NCBI GenBank assembly: GCA_014925825.1
Contig: JACGCK010000157.1
Span: 41,276-105,275, forward strand
Source: Pholiota molesta
Lineage: Eukaryota > Basidiomycota > Agaricomycetes > Agaricales > Strophariaceae
Direction: 5' to 3'
Length of the DNA stretch: 64,000 nucleotides
Made by a program: the position numbers and the translations under genes
In this document: piece after piece, positions 60,101-64,000 of the stretch
Position numbering within the stretch: position 1 is the first letter of the stretch
How the letters are laid out: every line of letters begins with the position of its first letter
Notes under the pieces: generated by a model
Told to the model about the DNA's origin: nothing
Seen by the model: the letters and a program-made list of their open reading frames with translations, nothing else
The model's database searches: none

Positions 60101-61877
60101 AGGAGGCCAAGCTCCGGTCCGACGCCAATCTATCCTCGAGTCGCCCTGCCCCCGCGTCGAGAAGCGTAAGCATTCCACAATGCAGGGTCTGCGCATGTTC
60201 AAAGGAAAGCCTCTGGAAGAATACGAGTCTCCAAATAAAGCCCGCATCGTCGAGAAAGCATCTATTGCCTCGACATCGTCTTTCCAATTTGGCGGCGAAC
60301 GCATGATCAAGGCACAGCACGGTTTGTTGGAACGCCAGAGCCTTGAAGACAGTGCCCTCATTGCCGACGGCGAGGAGCTGGCCAGTGCTTGTATGTATTA
60401 CTTCGTTTCATTCTAATTTAAGGATGCCCACTAAACCTTTTCATATAGATTTCTCTGCTCCTGTCTTCTCCCGTCCAGGACCTACGGGGCGTTCTCGCTC
60501 TAGCACGTGTACCACCTCAAGTTCAGGTTCAGGCTCCGGCTCTGATACACCACCTTTGTCCACCGGCGGCGAGACGCCCCCTCTTCTGCATCACTCGGAC
60601 GCTTCTTCCATCTCTGAAGGCTCTCAGTCAAGCATCGACCTTACTCAGATCAACATCGCACTCTCTAACGCTACAAGCCCCGTGTCTGGTGTGTTCAATC
60701 GTATACGCGCCCGCGCCCGTGGCGTTGGCCATCGTCGACGCTACTCCAACGCGCAACAGCACATATCACGCTCATCGGTATACGAGACGATCGAAGAGGA
60801 TACAGCGGAGCTTACTGGGACACATCATGCACACACCGGCAACGGTAACGCAGCCGGAAGCCCTGCAATGTCGCTTTTGGCGTCAACGAAGAAGGGAGAT
60901 GATAGCCCAACGACGAGACAGCCAGTGTTTATCATGGATGGGGATACGGCATCGTTCGATGCCCATGCGGAGGCGCAACATGAGGAGCCAGTTTGGGACG
61001 ACGAGAGGGGTATTGTCGCGCTCAGGAAGTATTACGCCCTCCGAGATGAGGCGCAGAATACAGTCACGGAAAGCAGGAGGATTTGGTCCGATACGCCATT
61101 CTCCCTCTTTGCCATTCAGAGTATGTCTTAACTTGTTGTATGTTTCCTCTCATTTTCCTGATTGGTGATTCCATAGCCTTCGAAGCCCCGGCGGAGCCTG
61201 CTGGTATGCAAGCGCTTCTCGAATATTCCGTCCAGAACTATGGTCCTCTCCCTTCTGAGCTTCGTCCGCATCGCGTTCGCTCTCGCACTTCCTCGCGTGC
61301 TTCGCCATATCCTCAAGCTAGACATTCCAAGGCAACCATGTCTCCTGAGCAAACTCGTACCGCTAAATCCACACTTTCCCCGGAACATTCCCGTCGTAAC
61401 AACACTAGCAAAAATGTCAATGCGACCATCGATAGTCAACGCACGCCCGTTCTCCAGCCCATGATTCTAGAGGATAAAAACGTCAAAGTCCTCTCTGCAG
61501 CTCCGGCGTTGGGTGCCCTCAAACCTTTTTCGCCTCTCGTCATGGATATTGAACCGAAGCGCGAAAATGCATATGGGCTCGCTCCCAACGCCCGTCCTCG
61601 TGTTGGATCCAACGCACGGCGTACAGCTCTTGGCTGGTCGAAACGCAGCACTGGCACTGGCAAATCCTCCTCGGACCAGAAGGAGAACGCCGTCGCTAGT
61701 GGCCTTGCCATGACGTACGTTGATCCTATTTGTTTCGTTGTCTTTCGTTATGGCTGACATTTTATTTTTCCTCGTAGTCCTGGCGATAACTTGAGGCTCA
61801 ACCGCCCTCGTCCCCGTGGCCGTCCTACCCCAGGCGGACGAACTCCTGCTGCGCAGAATCGGCCTATTCGCATATAA
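54185..61877 (+). CDS. very large Ser/Lys-rich basidiomycete protein of unknown function
   Basis: Seven exons (54185-54836, 54992-56458, 56528-60041, 60093-60390, 60449-61120, 61177-61714, 61778-61877) give about 2,413 residues if one base is added at the C run 57783-57787. There the frame breaks, between SFDGP and ALITDDDEPSRAISESPMSD. All other exon phases agree. No catalytic domain is recognised. Conserved-looking patches: PPDLFKSSKDTRARFNSLDS, GVLSILDAATNDLALLINNL, FDWTGELHSLNASGASDRRS, EYSVQNYGPLPSELRPHRVR. Low-complexity parts include a long Lys/Glu tract around 55413-55590 and an Arg/Pro-rich tail (RPRPRGRPTPGGRTP). KEN tripeptides occur in KDKENKISHK, KEDKENGVQEG and SDQKENAVASG. It is probably largely disordered and possibly nuclear. 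I know this pattern only from uncharacterised basidiomycete proteins. Confidence 0.85.
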
Positions 61878-62791
61878 CATCGACGCCCTTATAACATCAA
61901 AACCTCAACTCCATTATGGGAGTTTATTGCCCTATGCTATGCCCATAACTCTATGCTCCCATAAAATCACTCCTAAACCTACTCTTGTCGTCCTGGCTAT
62001 GTCCAAGATCGACGAGATCGACACCATCTCCGTAACGCTTGCAGAATTCCTTTTACGACCAACATCAATCTTGACACACGCTTCCCATGACCTCTAACGC
62101 GAAGCGCATGCGCTTCTTTCTTTTCTTCGTTTCATCCCTGTCTATCGATGACTGCGACGATCAAACACGTTCACGATCATATTTACGACTCTAACGCCCC
62201 CGATTTTTTGTTATTTTGTTCTGCTCTATTTTCTTGAAACCAGTACTGTTTATCTCTCATCTATCCCTGCTATCGATGTTTTCGTGCTATCTATTCATCT
62301 ACGTTCTCAGCTACTTTGTTCTATATCTTCTCTGCTTTTGGGGACATCTGATCGTCCGCATGTCCCTCTGATTACACTGCCTCTTCCATACCTTTGTTTG
62401 TTTTTCCACGAAGGTTTTGCGCAATTGATAGTGTATATTTTTTCATCATGTACGAATGAATGACTGATGTGACTTCTGTATTCGTAGAGCGAATATGAAA
62501 TCAGTGTTTCTAAACTGGGTAGCAAAGCAGTGGTGATTTTATGGGTTTGATTCCGTTATATTGTCAATGAGCTTGCATTATGGCAACATCTGTGCTACCC
62601 CACCAATCCGCCTACACAACGTTAAATAATTTCTACTTGACCTTATAACTTCTACTCGACCTCATTCAACATGAACTGTCCGGTTTAATGTGCTTCCTTA
62701 TGGATTTCAGTGAATTCTGTCGTGTTCACGCGCTCCGATTATGTCCCCATGCATTACTGTGGATGATCATCGAAGAAAATAACAACGAAGC
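61878..62791. other. convergent intergenic region
   Basis: About 900 bases between the 3' ends of the large gene and the F-box-like gene. The first 400 bases are C/T-rich then T-rich, as in a long 3' untranslated region. No gene supported. Confidence 0.5.
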
Positions 62792-64000
62792 TACGTTTCA
62801 GCAGGGTGAAGAGATTTATCTATGATGTCTGCGAGCCCTCCGTTATGGCTGTCCGCAACGATCGCGACTTTGAAGCCACCTTCAATGGCGCGTTGGAGCT
62901 GTTGAGCAACATCCAGCTCAATCACCTTGTATTCCTCACCCCATACCGGTACTTGGATGTACAGAGAGCGTAAAGTCTAGTGTGTTGGCGCTTGTTGCAC
63001 CCCTCTGTGGATCGGGGCGCCGTGAAGCCTGCGGATCCTTGGAATGCGCTCTGAGCACATCAAGAACGCGGTCATAGGACAGCTCCATATTCGTCAAATG
63101 TAACTTCTTCAGACTGGGAAGGAAGGTGGTCTGGCTCGTCGCTGTTTCTTGGGTTTGAGCGGTTTCCGAAAGCCATGTGAGCAGGGGATCGACCGAATGG
63201 GTAGCATTGCGGTGTGCACCTGCGCATCTGCACTTCAAAGTGTCTAGAGATGGGATTTCCGCCAGAAAGGGGATCAAGTGTGGCTCGACCTCTATCTCCG
63301 TCTGAGTCATATCTAGTTCAAGCGACCTCAGCGTGCATCGAGAGCGCTGAAGAAGAGATGTTATGTTTGTTAAAACGGCCGGGTCCGGGGATGCGATGTC
63401 AAGGCGTCCTAAAGCAGGAAACTCCATCAATGCGAGAAAAATGGATGTTGATCCAGTCCAATGTTTGATATGAAGAGTGGTAAGATGGTCATGTTGAAGA
63501 ACCACGTTCCGTGTGGTATATATGCTTTCACATGGACGAAGATCGAAAGTAACACTTGTCATAAAGGATGCCTTTGAGAAAAGATCATAACACATGTCGA
63601 TCGATGGGATGCCAACATTCACTGCCCCGAGTTGATCCAGTACATATTCAAAAGCTTGTCAACTCGGAGATGGTCCATGGATAGTTTTCTCAGCTTGGGA
63701 AGCTGTCCGAAATTTATTTCTTCGGTAAGGCTGGCCGCCTTGATCTTCAATGTGCGGAGCATAGAAGCATGAGCAAGTCTGGGCTGTAGGTAACGAAGCC
63801 AGCCCTGTGGATTCGCCAAGGCCAAGTGGTACCACCGGTGAGCATATGGTTCGAATGAGGCCATTACCTTCTTTGCAATGCCAGCGATTCTAGTCATCGA
63901 ACGTCCCATTTCGGATCTTACGCCAATGTAAAGGGGAAGTCTTCCTGATCGACGCAGCCATTCGTCTAGAATACCGATATCGGCCTTTTTGAAATCAGCT
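62792..64000 (-). CDS. F-box/LRR-type protein, C-terminal part, partial at right edge, with frame breaks
   Basis: The visible part enters at the right edge as ILDEWLRRSGRLPLYIGVRS, MGRSMTRIAGIAKKVMASFE and PYAHRWYHLALANPQGWLRY, the usual text just after an F-box. Leucine-rich segments follow: LRTLKIKAASLTE, LRKLSMDHLRV, LTTLHIKHWTGS, LRSLELDMTQTEIE, LKKLHLTNMELSYD. Two one-base breaks interrupt it. At an AAAA run (63650-63653 on the plus strand) one extra base would join VDKL to FEYVLDQLGAVNVGIPSIDM. At the AAA at 62972-62974 one base fewer would join SANTLD to LRSLYIQVPVWGEEYKVIEL and on to GGFKVAIVADSHNGGLADII, stopping at 62792-62794. The F-box itself lies beyond the edge, so the family is inferred from the rest. 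It is either an intact gene with sequence errors or a young pseudogene. Confidence 0.7.

Overview
The window looks like nuclear DNA of a filamentous basidiomycete, most likely an Agaricomycete. The genes are broken by many short introns (about 45-75 nt) with GT...AG ends, and several F-box genes are scattered through it. The families present (F-box/LRR, DUF6533 membrane proteins, aryl-alcohol-oxidase-type GMC oxidoreductase, monocarboxylate transporters, DUF7025-type AAA ATPases) are typical of mushroom and polypore genomes. I see no rRNA or tRNA gene, no CRISPR array and no intact transposon.

Layout. 1-1499 (-): 5' part of an AAA ATPase running off the left edge. 4729-5919 (+): basidiomycete hypothetical protein with a duplicated short motif. 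6622-7892 (+): F-box protein with a frame break. 8807-11629 (+): complete Git1-like glycerophosphodiester/phosphate transporter with about 22 introns and two microexons. 11881-13359 (-): F-box. 14045-16242 (-): acetyl-CoA hydrolase/CoA-transferase ACH1. 17960-19647 (+): F-box protein with a long C-terminal region. 19889-22057 (-): monocarboxylate-type MFS transporter. 23655-24679 (-): BTB/POZ protein with a one-base frameshift. 25586-26335: repeat clusters around an F-box gene fragment. 26602-28953 (-): GMC oxidoreductase. 30239-31795 (-): NAD(P)-dependent epimerase/reductase. 33742-35205 (+): F-box. 35377-36416 (+): TPR protein with a Cys-rich C-terminus. 36841-39675 (-): type I metacaspase. 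41714-43485 (+): DUF6533 membrane protein. 43864-45153 (+): short-chain dehydrogenase. 45676-50534 (+): tandem array of three dienelactone hydrolase paralogs. 54185-61877 (+): very large Ser/Lys-rich protein of about 2,410 residues with three KEN motifs. 62792-64000 (-): F-box/LRR-like gene running off the right edge.

No single pathway spans the window. Local themes are carbon and redox metabolism (ACH1, GMC oxidase, reductase, SDR, three hydrolases), transport (two MFS carriers) and ubiquitin-linked or regulatory proteins (F-box, BTB, metacaspase). The GMC oxidase and the adjacent reductase could form a hydrogen-peroxide-generating alcohol/aldehyde redox cycle; this is an inference from adjacency.

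At least five reading-frame breaks sit at homopolymer runs and are repaired by one base. That pattern suggests sequence errors rather than true pseudogenes and should be checked first. Exon borders were read by eye from splice signals and family conservation; first exons of some genes remain uncertain.
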